NCBI RefSeq assembly: GCF_019061185.1
Contig: NZ_JAHQZU010000005.1
Span: 124,001 to 188,000, forward strand
Origin: Paracoccus sp. Z118
GTDB lineage: Bacteria > Pseudomonadota > Alphaproteobacteria > Rhodobacterales > Rhodobacteraceae
Length of the DNA stretch: 64,000 bases
Reading direction: 5' to 3'
Below the pieces are notes generated by a model. The model saw nothing but the letters and a program-made list of their open reading frames with translations. It had not been told where the DNA came from and made no database searches. This document shows positions 26,407-39,376 of this stretch, one piece after another. Positions within the stretch are counted from its first letter, which is position 1. Each line of letters opens with the position of its first letter. The translations under genes were made by a program, and so were the position numbers.

Positions 26407-26723
26407 ACGACATCCTGCGCATCTCGGTCCCGCTGACCGTGTGGATCGCCGCCTTCAGCGCCGTCTATGGATTGCAGGGCATCGTCTGTTCCGATCACTG
26501 GGGCGCGGCGGGGCTGGGCCTTTCCGCCGCCCGCGCCGCGCTGGTGGCGGCGTGGCTGGTCGCCATCGCGATCCAGCTTGGCCTGCTGCTGGTGCTGCAG
26601 ACGCCGCGCTACGCCTCGCCTTCGCGCTGGGTGCGGTGGGTCAGCGTGGCGCTCGGGATCGTGGCGCTGATCTCGACGGTATGGACGCTGCTGCCGGTCG
26701 TCATGACCTCGGTTTGCATTTGA
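26403..26723 (+). CDS. small membrane protein of the oxidase operon
   Basis: A 106-residue protein with three hydrophobic segments (about residues 9-28, 42-65 and 82-104), translationally coupled to the oxidase gene by an ATGA overlap. Position and size suggest a subunit IV-like or assembly component, but I do not recognise a family. It has two cysteines, one in GIVCSDHW and one at the penultimate residue. Confidence 0.75.
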   Translation: MNDILRISVPLTVWIAAFSAVYGLQGIVCSDHWGAAGLGLSAARAALVAAWLVAIAIQLGLLLVLQTPRYASPSRWVRWVSVALGIVALISTVWTLLPVVMTSVCI

Positions 26724-27382
26724 GGGAAGCGGTCGAGCGACTGACAGCCGCCGCGACGAGGCTGGCCCTGCCGTCCGGCAGCGCGCTGAGGATCGTGCCG
26801 GTGACGGCGGCGGCAGGCCCCGTGCCCGAGACGCTGCGCTCCGCCGCGCCGCGCCGCCGCAATACCTTCGCCGCCGGACGGCGGGCGGCTGCGGAGGCAC
26901 TGGCCGCGGCGGGCAGCGCGGGCGCCGAGGTCGGGATCGGCCCGGATGGTCTGCCGCTCTGGCCCGAGGGCTGGATGGGCAGCATCACCCACACCGACGA
27001 CATCGCTGCCGCGCTGGTGATGCGGGCAGCGCCGGGCGCAGTCCTCGGCCTCGACCTGGAGGCGATGATGACCCCGGACCTCGCTCGCGACATCGCGCCC
27101 GAGATCATGCCCGAGGGGCTCTCAGGCGTGATGCCGCCCGAGTTGGAGGTCACGCGCGCCTTCTCGGCCAAGGAGGCGCTCTACAAGGCGCTCTATCCCG
27201 CGACCCGTCAGTTCCGCGACTTCCATGCTGCCGTGATCGGGTGGGATGGCTCCCGCCTCACACTGGCCGAGGACTGGGGCGCGGACTGGCCCGCCGGCCG
27301 GGTGCTGCCCGTCCGGCAGGTCGTTGCGGGAGGGCATGTGCTGAGTGTTGTGTGGGACGGACGGCGCGGGGTGAGGACGTGA
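26720..27382 (+). CDS. 4'-phosphopantetheinyl transferase (EntD/Sfp type)
   Basis: A protein of about 220 residues that transfers 4'-phosphopantetheine from CoA to carrier-protein serines. The motifs are RRNTFAAGRRAA (RxxxxxGR-type, about 48), SITHTDD (about 93), the Mg-binding GLDLE (about 117) and FSAKEALYKA (the WxxKEA motif, about 153). The best start is TTG 26720, overlapping the stop of the previous gene, without a good ribosome binding site; GTG codons downstream are alternatives. It could activate the carrier protein of the polysaccharide locus or carriers elsewhere; a link with the oxidase is not obvious. Confidence 0.83.
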   Translation: MREAVERLTAAATRLALPSGSALRIVPVTAAAGPVPETLRSAAPRRRNTFAAGRRAAAEALAAAGSAGAEVGIGPDGLPLWPEGWMGSITHTDDIAAALVMRAAPGAVLGLDLEAMMTPDLARDIAPEIMPEGLSGVMPPELEVTRAFSAKEALYKALYPATRQFRDFHAAVIGWDGSRLTLAEDWGADWPAGRVLPVRQVVAGGHVLSVVWDGRRGVRT

Positions 27383-27467
27383 CCGCGGGGGCGGATGCCG
27401 CGCCGGGCTTGTTCCGGTCATGCCGGACGGCAGGGTGCGGGCGGAACCGATAGCCTACGTCGAACTC

Positions 27468-27483
27468 CGCCCCCCGAGGGGCG
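27468..27483. terminator. short GC hairpin between convergent genes
   Basis: Arms CGCCCC and GGGGCG with a 4-base loop lie in the 133-base gap between the phosphopantetheinyl transferase gene and the convergent glpK gene. There is no T tract, so a terminator role is a positional inference. Confidence 0.3.
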
Positions 27484-27515
27484 ACCGAAGCCGCTTCCCC
27501 GTCCGGGCGGATGCG

Positions 27516-29006
<1,491 letters not shown>

Positions 29007-29024
29007 GGCGGTCTCCGTGAAGAT

Positions 29025-29049
29025 GGGAACCCGGACGGGCCGGGTTCCC
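29025..29049 (-). other. intercistronic hairpin between glpV and glpK
   Basis: A perfect 10-base-pair stem (arms GGGAACCCGG and CCGGGTTCCC with a 5-base loop) lies in the 51-base gap between the two genes. There is no T tract. Structures at this position commonly protect upstream mRNA from 3' exonucleases or reduce read-through, which would favour the binding protein over the kinase. Confidence 0.5.
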
Positions 29050-29057
29050 CTGTGGCG

Positions 29058-30773
<1,716 letters not shown>

Positions 30774-30791
30774 GTCGTTCCTCCCCAGGAT

Positions 30792-30808
30792 GGGCCCCTT
30801 GCGGGCCC
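30792..30808 (-). other. intercistronic hairpin between glpU and glpV
   Basis: Two GGGCCC arms separated by five bases form a 6-base-pair GC stem in the 39-base gap before glpV. It lies just upstream of the GGGGAGGA ribosome binding site and may act as an RNA-stabilising or processing element. Evidence is symmetry and position only. Confidence 0.35.
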
Positions 30809-30812
30809 GGTT

Positions 30813-31213
30813 TCACACCCAGCGGAACACCGCCGCGGCGTAGATGAGTGACAGGACAAGTCCCCCCCAGGCCGGTTCCCCCCAGAGACCGAGCCAGGCG
30901 AGGTTGATGAAGGCCGAGCCGAGCAGGCTGATGAACAGCCGGTCGCCCCGCGTCGTAGGAATGCCGAGGACGCCCCTGCGCGGCGTCTCGGGAAAGCGGA
31001 TCGCGAGCCATGTGAAGGTGAGCAGCAGGGCGGCGATCACCCAGAAGAAGAGGGCGGTCGGAAAGGTCCACGCCATCCAGCCGCCGGGATTGAGGCTGCC
31101 GGTCCACTCGCGCGCGCCGTCGTCCACCGGGACGAGGGCGACGAGCCAGCCGAGGAAGGCGAGCATCAGCAGCCCGGCCAGCGCGAACCAGGGGGTGACG
31201 GAGCGGACGCGCA

Positions 31214-31214
<1 letters not shown>
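30813..31214 (-). CDS. glpU: DUF2160 small membrane component of glycerol ABC transporter
   Basis: A 133-residue protein with four hydrophobic segments (about 9-29, 45-67, 89-107, 112-130) belonging to the DUF2160 family, which occurs with GlpSTPQV-type glycerol importers. Its function in the complex is unknown. The start overlaps the glpQ stop by 3 bases, and it precedes glpV. Confidence 0.85.
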
Positions 31215-32885
<1,671 letters not shown>

Positions 32886-32886
<1 letters not shown>

Positions 32887-33965
32887 CACGCGGCCCTTTC
32901 CAGCGGGGCGAGGCGCCAGTCGTCCACGAAGACGCCGATGCGGGCGGGATCCAGCGCCACCCGGTCGAAAGATGCCGGGATCGGCTCGTCTTCGGGCACG
33001 GTGACGTTGAAGGCCGCGCCCGCGACCTCGCCGCGCAAGATGCGGTGGTGGCCCACGTCCTCGACCCGGATCAGGCGGAAGGGCAGGCCCTCGGTCGCGG
33101 GGCGGGCGGCGTCGGGGCGGATGCCGATCTGCACGCGGCCCTTGGGCGGCGCGTAAGCCGTGCCGAGCGGGATGGTGGTTCCGGCGACGAAGGCCGTTGC
33201 GCCCTGCACCTCGGCGTCCAGCAGGTTCATGCCGGGAGAACCGATGAAATAGCCGACGAAGGTATGCGCGGGTGCGTCGAACAGCGACCGGGGCGTGCCG
33301 ACCTGCACCACGCGCCCCTCGGACATGACGACGACCTCGTCCGCGAAGGTCAGCGCCTCGGTCTGGTCGTGAGTGACATAGATCATCGTGTGGCCGAACT
33401 CGCGGTGCAGCGACTTGAGTTGGGTGCGAAGTTCCCATTTCATCTGCGGGTCGATGACGGTCAGCGGCTCGTCGAACAGGATCGCGTTCACCTCGTGCCG
33501 GACCATGCCGCGGCCGAGGCTGATCTTCTGCTTGGCATCCGCCGTCAGCCGCCGGGCGCGGCGGTCGAGCGCGTCCTCCATCCCGATCATCCGGGCGACG
33601 TCCTGAACGCGGCGGGCGATCTCGGCCGCCGGTAGGCAACGGTTCTTCAGCGGGAAGGCGAGATTCTGGCGCACCGTCATTGTGTCGTAGACGACCGGAA
33701 ACTGGAACACCTGCGCGATGTCGCGGGCCGCGGTGGGCAGGGCTGTCACGTCGCGGTCCTCAAACAGCACCCGTCCCTGGGTGGGATGCAAGAGGCCCGA
33801 GATGATGTTGAGCAGCGTGGACTTGCCGCAGCCGGAACTGCCCAGCAGCGCATAGGCGCCGCCGTCGCGCCAGGTCAGCGTCATCGGCTTCAGCGCCCAG
33901 TCGTCATCCGTCTTCGGCGCGGGGCGGTAGCTGTGGGCGAGGTTTTCCAGCGTGATCCGGGCCAT
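32886..33965 (-). CDS. glpT: glycerol ABC transporter ATPase (degenerate signature motif)
   Basis: A 359-residue ATPase with a C-terminal TOBE-like domain. Walker A GSSGCGKSTLL (about 42), Walker B AILFDEPLTVID (about 158) and the H-loop IYVTHDQTEAL (about 192) are intact, but the signature LSGGQ is replaced by LTADAKQKISLGRG (about 136). It is one half of a heterodimer with GlpS, whose signature is intact while its H-loop is not. So one composite ATP site should be active and the other degenerate. The start ATG 33965 overlaps the glpS stop. Confidence 0.93.
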
Positions 33966-35032
33966 CACGCCACTGCCGCATAAGGGGCGCGGCAGGCGAG
34001 CCGCCCGTCCTGCCCGAACAGATAGACATGCGTTGAGTCAAGCCACAGCGTCAGCGCCGCCCCCCGCTCCAGCCGCTGCACGCCGGGGACCAGCGCGATC
34101 AGGCGCGCCTCGCCATGCAGCAGGTGCAGGAACGTCTCGGCCCCGGTGAACTCGGTCACGTCCACCCGCGTCTTCAGCGGGATGGCGCCCGGCAGCGGGT
34201 CCAGCCGCAGATGGGCGGCGCGGAAGCCAGCGCGATAGCTGCCGTCGGGCAGGGCCACCGGCCAGTCGTGACCGTCGAGCCGCGCCATGCCGCCCCGCAC
34301 GGCGACCGGCTGAAAATTCATCGGCGGATCGCTGAACACCCGCGCGGTCGTCGCATCCACGGGCGCGCGATAGACCTGCGGCGTCGGGCCGAACTGGGTC
34401 ACGCGGCCTTCCCACAGGGTCGCGGTGTTGCCGCCCAGCAGCAGCGCCTCCTCGGCCTCGGTCGTGGCATAGACGAAGATCGCGCCGGAGGCTTCGAAGA
34501 TGCGTGGGATTTCCGCCCGCAGTTCCTCGCGCAGCTTGTAGTCGAGATTCGCCAGCGGCTCGTCCAGCAGCACCAGCCCCGCGCCCTTGACCAAGGCGCG
34601 GGCCAAGGCCGTCCGCTGCTGCTGGCCGCCCGAAAGCTCCAGCGGGCGGCGGTCCAGAAGGGGGGTCAGCCGCATCATCTCGGCGGTCTGGCGCACGCGG
34701 GCGTCGATCTCGGCCCGCGAGGTCCGCTGCAGGCGCAGGGGCGAGGCGATGTTCTCGTAAACGCTCATCGACGGGTAGTTGATGAACTGCTGATAGACCA
34801 TCGCCACACCGCGCTTCTGAACCGGCATCCCGGTCACGTCCTGCCCCTGCCAGAAGATGCGCCCGGCGGTCGGCTGGTCCAGCCCCGCCATCAGCCGCAT
34901 CAGCGAGGTCTTGCCGGACAGCGTCGGCCCCAGCAGCACGTTCATGCTGCCGGGCGAGAGCGTCAGATCGGTCGGGTGAATCCAGTCCTGTCCGGCGACC
35001 TTTCTGGATACCCCGCGCAGTTCCAGCGTCAT
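33965..35032 (-). CDS. glpS: glycerol ABC transporter ATPase (degenerate H-loop)
   Basis: A 355-residue ATPase with a TOBE-like C-terminus. Walker A GPTLSGKTSLM (about 35), signature LSGGQQQRTALARAL (about 134) and Walker B LVLLDEPLANLD (about 154) are intact, but the H-loop histidine is missing: IFVYATTEAEEALLLG in place of VTHDQxEA. It complements GlpT in the importer. It overlaps the glpD stop by 4 bases (ATGA). Confidence 0.93.
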   Translation of the reverse strand: MTLELRGVSRKVAGQDWIHPTDLTLSPGSMNVLLGPTLSGKTSLMRLMAGLDQPTAGRIFWQGQDVTGMPVQKRGVAMVYQQFINYPSMSVYENIASPLRLQRTSRAEIDARVRQTAEMMRLTPLLDRRPLELSGGQQQRTALARALVKGAGLVLLDEPLANLDYKLREELRAEIPRIFEASGAIFVYATTEAEEALLLGGNTATLWEGRVTQFGPTPQVYRAPVDATTARVFSDPPMNFQPVAVRGGMARLDGHDWPVALPDGSYRAGFRAAHLRLDPLPGAIPLKTRVDVTEFTGAETFLHLLHGEARLIALVPGVQRLERGAALTLWLDSTHVYLFGQDGRLACRAPYAAVA

Positions 35033-36579
35033 GCCGCCGCCCTCCCGCTGCCGATGAAGTCCCCGACCGCCGCGATCTGGTCGGGGGTCATCCGCAGCCC
35101 CAGCTTGGAGCGTCGCCATACGGCATCCTCGGCGCTGCGGGCCCATTCGCGGTCGATCATCCAGCGCAGTTCGGCTTCGGTCAGCGTCGCCCCGAAGTCG
35201 CGGCCCAGATCGGCGGCGGCCTTCGCGCCGCCCAGCACCAGCGGCGCCTCGGTCCCGTAGGCATGGACCAGCCGCTCGGCCCACGGCGCGGTCAGGAAGG
35301 GATGATCGCGCCGCAGCCCCTCGCTCAGCGCGGCAACCCCATCGACGGGGAAATCACCGCCCGGAAGAGGGGCGCCCGCCGTCCAGTTCTCGCCCGCGAC
35401 GGGCAAATGCGGGGTCAGCTTCGCCAGCGCCGCCTCGGCCAGGCGGCGATAGGTGGTCAGCTTGCCGCCGAAGACATGCAGGCAGGCGGGGCCGTTGTGA
35501 TCCAGTGCCAGCACGTAATCCCGCGTCGCCGCCGTGGCCGAGGACGCGCCGTCATCATAGAGCGGCCGCACCCCGGAGAAGGTCCAGACCACATCGGCGG
35601 GCGTCACCTCGCGCCTGAAATAGCCCGACACGAAGCGGCAGAGATACGCGGTTTCTTCGGGTGTGCAGACGGCATCGCCCGGCGGCCCGTGGTGATCGGC
35701 GTCGGTGGTGCCGATGAGGGTGAAGTCACGCTCATACGGGATCGCGAAGATGATCCGCCCGTCCGCGCCCTGAAGGAAATAGGCCTTGTCGTGGTCGTAG
35801 AGCCGCCGGGTGACGATATGGCTGCCCCGCACCAGCCGGACATGCGCGGTCGAGGGCAGGTGCTCCACGTCGCGGATCACCTGATCGACCCACGGCCCCG
35901 TGGCGTTCACCAGCGCGCGGGCGCGGAAGCTGCGCTCGTCGGCCAGCCGGACGGTCCAGCCGCCGTCCTCGCGCCGCGCCTCGGTCACGCGCGCGCCGAC
36001 CATGATGTCGGCGCCCCGCGCGGCCGCGTCGCGGGCGTTCAGCACCACCAGCCGCGCGTCATCCACCCAGGCGTCGGAATATTCATAGCCCCGCCGCAGC
36101 CGCGCTTGCAGCGGCGCCCCTTCGGGCGTCCGGCGCAGATCCAGCGACGTGGTGCCGGGCAGGATCTCGCGCGCGCCGAGATTGTCATAGAGAAACAGCC
36201 CGGCGCGGATCATCAGATTGGGCCGGTGGCCGCGCGACCACGGCATCGCCAGCGATTGCAGCCGAGAAACCGGAGAGTTGCCGGCAAAGCGCATCTGCGG
36301 GTCCAGCGGCAGGACGAAGCGCATCGGACGGGCGATATGGGGCATGGCGCGCAGCAGCACCTCGCGCTCGCGCAGCGCCTCGCGCACCAGCCGCAGTTCC
36401 AGGAACTCCAGATAGCGCAGCCCGCCGTGGAACAGCTTGGTCGAGGCGCTGCTGGTCGCCCCGGCCAGATCGCCCTGTTCCGCCAGCCGCACGGTCAGCC
36501 CGCGTCCGGCGGCGTCGCGGGCGATGCCCGTGCCGTTGATACCGCCCCCGATGACGAACAGGTCCGTCGCCGCCGACAT
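35029..36579 (-). CDS. glpD: glycerol-3-phosphate dehydrogenase
   Basis: A 516-residue membrane-associated FAD enzyme that oxidises glycerol 3-phosphate to dihydroxyacetone phosphate and passes electrons to quinone. The N-terminal FAD motif is VIGGGINGTGIARDAAGRG, followed by the GlpD signature ATSSASTKLFHGGLRYLE. The C-terminal DAO_C domain ends near GLRMTPDQIAAVGDFIG. Length fits the family. It is the first gene of the operon, diverging from glpR across a region with two operator-like dyads. Confidence 0.96.
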   Translation of the reverse strand: MSAATDLFVIGGGINGTGIARDAAGRGLTVRLAEQGDLAGATSSASTKLFHGGLRYLEFLELRLVREALREREVLLRAMPHIARPMRFVLPLDPQMRFAGNSPVSRLQSLAMPWSRGHRPNLMIRAGLFLYDNLGAREILPGTTSLDLRRTPEGAPLQARLRRGYEYSDAWVDDARLVVLNARDAAARGADIMVGARVTEARREDGGWTVRLADERSFRARALVNATGPWVDQVIRDVEHLPSTAHVRLVRGSHIVTRRLYDHDKAYFLQGADGRIIFAIPYERDFTLIGTTDADHHGPPGDAVCTPEETAYLCRFVSGYFRREVTPADVVWTFSGVRPLYDDGASSATAATRDYVLALDHNGPACLHVFGGKLTTYRRLAEAALAKLTPHLPVAGENWTAGAPLPGGDFPVDGVAALSEGLRRDHPFLTAPWAERLVHAYGTEAPLVLGGAKAAADLGRDFGATLTEAELRWMIDREWARSAEDAVWRRSKLGLRMTPDQIAAVGDFIGSGRAAA

Positions 36580-36595
36580 GGCTCCCCCCCTCTGG

Positions 36596-36610
36596 TGTTC
36601 AGATCGAACA
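36596..36610. promoter_or_regulatory. GlpR operator-like inverted repeat 1
   Basis: The perfect inverted repeat TGTTC-N5-GAACA lies 16 bases upstream of glpD and overlaps the proposed -10 of the glpD promoter. The half-site TGTTC is shared with the second dyad. Binding by the divergent DeoR-type GlpR is inferred. Confidence 0.6.
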
Positions 36611-36631
36611 ACCGCGCGCAGATTCTGTCAA
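36603..36631 (-). promoter_or_regulatory. proposed glpD promoter
   Basis: On the minus strand TTGACA (36631-36626) is followed after 17 bases by TTCGAT (36608-36603), a weak -10. The -35 is consensus. The downstream operator dyad covers the -10 and the second lies just upstream of the -35, an arrangement suited to repression. Confidence 0.5.
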
Positions 36632-36636
36632 CGACG

Positions 36637-36654
36637 ATGTTCGTTTTCGCGCAT
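36637..36654. promoter_or_regulatory. GlpR operator-like inverted repeat 2
   Basis: ATGTTCG-TTTT-CGCGCAT is an 18-base near-palindrome that resembles the known enterobacterial GlpR operator type (ATGTTCG-N4-CGAACAT), with one mismatched pair. Its centre is about 42 bases from the first dyad, four helical turns, so cooperative binding by a GlpR tetramer is plausible. It lies between glpD and glpR. Confidence 0.6.
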
Positions 36655-36733
36655 CGATCTTCGCTTGACGGTCGGACCCTGCGCGTTTCCCTTGGCGGAC
36701 AGGGACCGGGCAAGCCGGCGGGGCCGAATCGGA

Positions 36734-37486
36734 ATGAACATCAGGCAGATGCAGATCCTCGAACACGTGCGCGGCTCGGGCCGGGCCAGCGTCGAGGAAC
36801 TGGCCGCCGCGCTCGGGGTGACGCCGCAGACGATACGCCGCGATCTGGCGGAACTGGCGGGGCAGGGGGCGCTGGACCGCGTCCACGGCGGCGCGATCCT
36901 GCGCAGCGGCGCCAGCAACATCGCCTATGAGGAGCGCCGTCGTATGAACGACGAGGCGAAGACCGCCATCGGCCGCGCCTGCGCCGCGCAGATCCCCGAC
37001 AACAGCTCGGTGATCCTCAACATCGGCACGACGACCGAGGCCGTCGCGCGCGCCCTTCTGCGCCATCGCGACCTGACCGTCATCACCAACAACATGAACG
37101 TGGCCAATATCCTTGCCGCCAACGACAGCTGCGAGGTGGTCGTCGCGGGCGGGCTGCTGCGCCGGTCCGATGGCGGGCTGGTGGGGGATCTCACCAGCGA
37201 ATTCATGGCGAATTTCAAGACCGACTACGCTATCGTCGGCTGCTCGGCGCTGGACGAGGATGGCGACATCCTCGATTTCGACATGGCTGAGGTCCGCGTC
37301 AGCCGCGCCATCCTTCAGCAGGCGAGGGAGCGCTGGCTGGTCACGGATGCCGCAAAGCTGGGCCGCAAGGCGCCGATCCGGGTCGTATCGCTGGGCGAAC
37401 TGGACGCGGTGTTCATCGACCAGCCGCTGCCGGCGGCGCTGGCGCGGCTCTGCGACGAAGGCGGAACGCGGGTGGTCGTCGCCTGA
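36734..37486 (+). CDS. glpR: DeoR-family repressor of the glycerol regulon
   Basis: A 250-residue DeoR/GlpR regulator. Residues 1-55 are the winged helix-turn-helix (RQMQILEHVRGSGRASVEELAAALGVTPQTIRRDL, the DeoR signature), and residues 75-235 the sugar-phosphate sensor domain (ILNIGTTTEAVARAL, VITNNMNVANIL, AGGLLRRSDGGLVG, VGCSALDEDGDILDFD). Glycerol 3-phosphate is the expected inducer. ATG 36734 follows a weak GGA-type ribosome binding site. It is divergent from glpD and convergent with the GntR gene 10 bases away. Confidence 0.93.
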   Translation: MNIRQMQILEHVRGSGRASVEELAAALGVTPQTIRRDLAELAGQGALDRVHGGAILRSGASNIAYEERRRMNDEAKTAIGRACAAQIPDNSSVILNIGTTTEAVARALLRHRDLTVITNNMNVANILAANDSCEVVVAGGLLRRSDGGLVGDLTSEFMANFKTDYAIVGCSALDEDGDILDFDMAEVRVSRAILQQARERWLVTDAAKLGRKAPIRVVSLGELDAVFIDQPLPAALARLCDEGGTRVVVA

Positions 37487-37495
37487 GGGCCGACG

Positions 37496-38167
37496 TCAGT
37501 ATCCCAAGGCTTCGCGCAGATGATGCTCCACCGTCCGCAGATGGGCGCGCATGGCATCGGCGGCGGCCTGCCCGTCGCGGGCCGCCACCGCCTCGACGAT
37601 GCGGTCGTGCTGCTCGAAGCTGTGGTGGTCGGCCGGAGGGCGTCCGGGATTGTCGCGGCGGCGGCTCCACGTCACGGCGCGGCGCACGGTGGTCATCGTG
37701 TCCAGGAGACCCAGCAGCAGCGAGTTCTGCGTCGCCTCGCCCATCGCGCGATGCAGGCGGTTGTCGTGATGCTCATACTGGCGCCAGGTGGGCGCCTGCC
37801 GGCATTTCAGGGCGCAGGCGCGCAGGTCGTTGATCTGCGCCCCGGTGGCGTTGACGGCGGCGAGGCGCGCGATCTCGGGCTCGAAGGCGAGACGGGCGGC
37901 CATCACCTCGGTCGGATTGGTGCGCAGCACCAGCGCGTTGATGTCGGTCGCGCTGTCGATGGGCCGCTCGCCCAGGAAGGTGCCCTTGCCGACATGGCGC
38001 CACACGACCCCCTGTCCCTGCAACGTGGCAAGCGCCTTGCGCAGCACGGTGCGGCCCATGTCGAGCGTCTCGGCCAGCTCCCGTTCGGGCGGCAGGCGGC
38101 CATCGTCGCCCAGATCGGCGCTTTCGAGATAGCTGCGCAGTTTTTCCAGCGGCGAGGCGTCGAGCAT
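37496..38167 (-). CDS. GntR-family (FadR/FCD type) regulator
   Basis: A 223-residue repressor-type protein. Residues 5-65 form the GntR winged helix (DDGRLPPERELAETLDMGRTVLRKALATLQGQGVVWRHVGKGTFLG), and 85-215 the FCD ligand-binding domain with the metal-binding residues in EHHDNRLHRAMGEATQN and SFEQHDRIVEAV plus a final HLRTVEHHL. It probably controls the divergent ABC/hydrolase operon; a perfect palindrome overlaps the region just before its start. The inducer is likely an organic acid, by family analogy. Confidence 0.88.
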   Translation of the reverse strand: MLDASPLEKLRSYLESADLGDDGRLPPERELAETLDMGRTVLRKALATLQGQGVVWRHVGKGTFLGERPIDSATDINALVLRTNPTEVMAARLAFEPEIARLAAVNATGAQINDLRACALKCRQAPTWRQYEHHDNRLHRAMGEATQNSLLLGLLDTMTTVRRAVTWSRRRDNPGRPPADHHSFEQHDRIVEAVAARDGQAAADAMRAHLRTVEHHLREALGY

Positions 38168-38171
38168 TTTG

Positions 38172-38193
38172 GAACCAATGTTTGTATTGGTTC
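38172..38193. promoter_or_regulatory. GntR operator-like palindrome 1
   Basis: Perfect 8-base arms GAACCAAT and ATTGGTTC separated by 6 bases lie only 4 bases before the start codon of the GntR gene. The same half-site, ATTGGTTCA, recurs in front of the divergent operon. Autoregulation by the GntR protein is inferred. Confidence 0.6.
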
Positions 38194-38336
38194 ATCATTG
38201 CGGCGCAGGGCCCTGATGTCAATCCGCTGTCTCGGTTCGTCTGGGCCAAGGACACGCAAAGAAGATTACGCTCAGCTGCGGCGATAATCTCGCCGCCGGC
38301 TGAAAATCGTTGACGCGCAATCAGAATCAACGCAAG

Positions 38337-38351
38337 CATTGGTTCACAATG
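38337..38351. promoter_or_regulatory. GntR operator-like repeat 2
   Basis: CATTG-GTTCA-CAATG is a small inverted repeat that contains the ATTGGTTCA half-site shared with the first palindrome. It is 34 bases before the binding-protein gene, near the expected promoter; a TTGACG at 38310-38315 is a possible -35, but I could not find a good -10. Confidence 0.5.
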
Positions 38352-38385
38352 GGCTTGGAGGAGCCCTCGTTGGGGAGGAGAGAAG

Positions 38386-39375
38386 ATGGGATTTCTTGCT
38401 GACAGGATGCGGCCGCTGGCCATGGTCTCCACGCTGGCGCTGGCCGTGGCGCTGCCTGCCGCGGCCTCTGCCGATCCGATGCGGGTCGCTTTCGGCGATA
38501 TCGCCACCATCGAAACGCTGGGCCTGCTGATCGCGCTGGAACGGGCCAAGGAGCAGGGGGTCGAGATCGACACGACCTTCCTGAAAAGCGAGGACATCGC
38601 CGCGCAGGCGGTCGTCAGCGGGCAGGCCGATATCGGCATCGGCGGTCCCTATGCGCTGCTGCAGAAGGTGAAGGCGCCGATCCGCATCTTCCTGCAGCTG
38701 AGCGAGTTGCAGATGTATCCCGTGGTCAACACCGAGTTCTATCAGGACTGGGCCGACCTGAACGGGCAGGAGATCGCGGTCCATTCGCGCGGCTCGGGGA
38801 CCGAGGCGATCATGCAGATGATGGCCGACGAGCACGGCATCGAATATTCCAGTATCGCCTATGTGCCCGGCGCCGAGGTCCGCACCGGCGCGCTGTTGCA
38901 GGGCAACGTCAAGGCGACGATCGTGGACTCCTCCGGCCGCCGCATCCTGGAATCCGAGGCGCCCGAGAAGTTCGCCTTCCTGCCGCTGGACGGGGTCGAG
39001 GCGACGGACGAGGCGATGTTCGCCAATACGGACTACCTGTCCGAGAACTCGGATGACGTGGCGACGCTGGTCGAGGCGATCGTGACGACCTGGCGCGAGA
39101 TCGCCGCCGATCCGACCGTGGTGGCCAGCCTGCGCGAGCAATACAACCTGCTGCCCGACGCCACGCCCGAGATGCTGGCCGATATCGAGCCTTATTATTC
39201 CGGCATGAAGGACGCGCTGCCGATGAACGGCGGCGGCGCGGATGCGGCGCGGGGCGACTTCGAGTTCTACACCGTCTCGGGCGCGCTGGAGGGCGAAGCG
39301 GCGGATCTGAAGGTCGAGGATTTCTGGGATCTGGCGGTGCTGGACTCGGTCCTCGGCAAGATCGGGACCCAGTGA
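38386..39375 (+). CDS. ABC transporter substrate-binding protein (NMT1-like)
   Basis: A 329-residue periplasmic binding protein with a signal peptide (residues 1-29, cleavage near ASA). The NMT1/SsuA-type fold is recognisable from MRVAFGDIATIETLGLLIALERAKEQGVE, ADIGIGGPYALLQKV and IVDSSGRRILESEAPE. It has a strong GGGAGGAG ribosome binding site. It heads an operon with two permeases, an ATPase and a fumarylacetoacetate hydrolase-family enzyme, so the ligand may be an organic or aromatic acid; the exact compound is not readable. Confidence 0.86.
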   Translation: MGFLADRMRPLAMVSTLALAVALPAAASADPMRVAFGDIATIETLGLLIALERAKEQGVEIDTTFLKSEDIAAQAVVSGQADIGIGGPYALLQKVKAPIRIFLQLSELQMYPVVNTEFYQDWADLNGQEIAVHSRGSGTEAIMQMMADEHGIEYSSIAYVPGAEVRTGALLQGNVKATIVDSSGRRILESEAPEKFAFLPLDGVEATDEAMFANTDYLSENSDDVATLVEAIVTTWREIAADPTVVASLREQYNLLPDATPEMLADIEPYYSGMKDALPMNGGGADAARGDFEFYTVSGALEGEAADLKVEDFWDLAVLDSVLGKIGTQ

Positions 39376-39376
39376 G

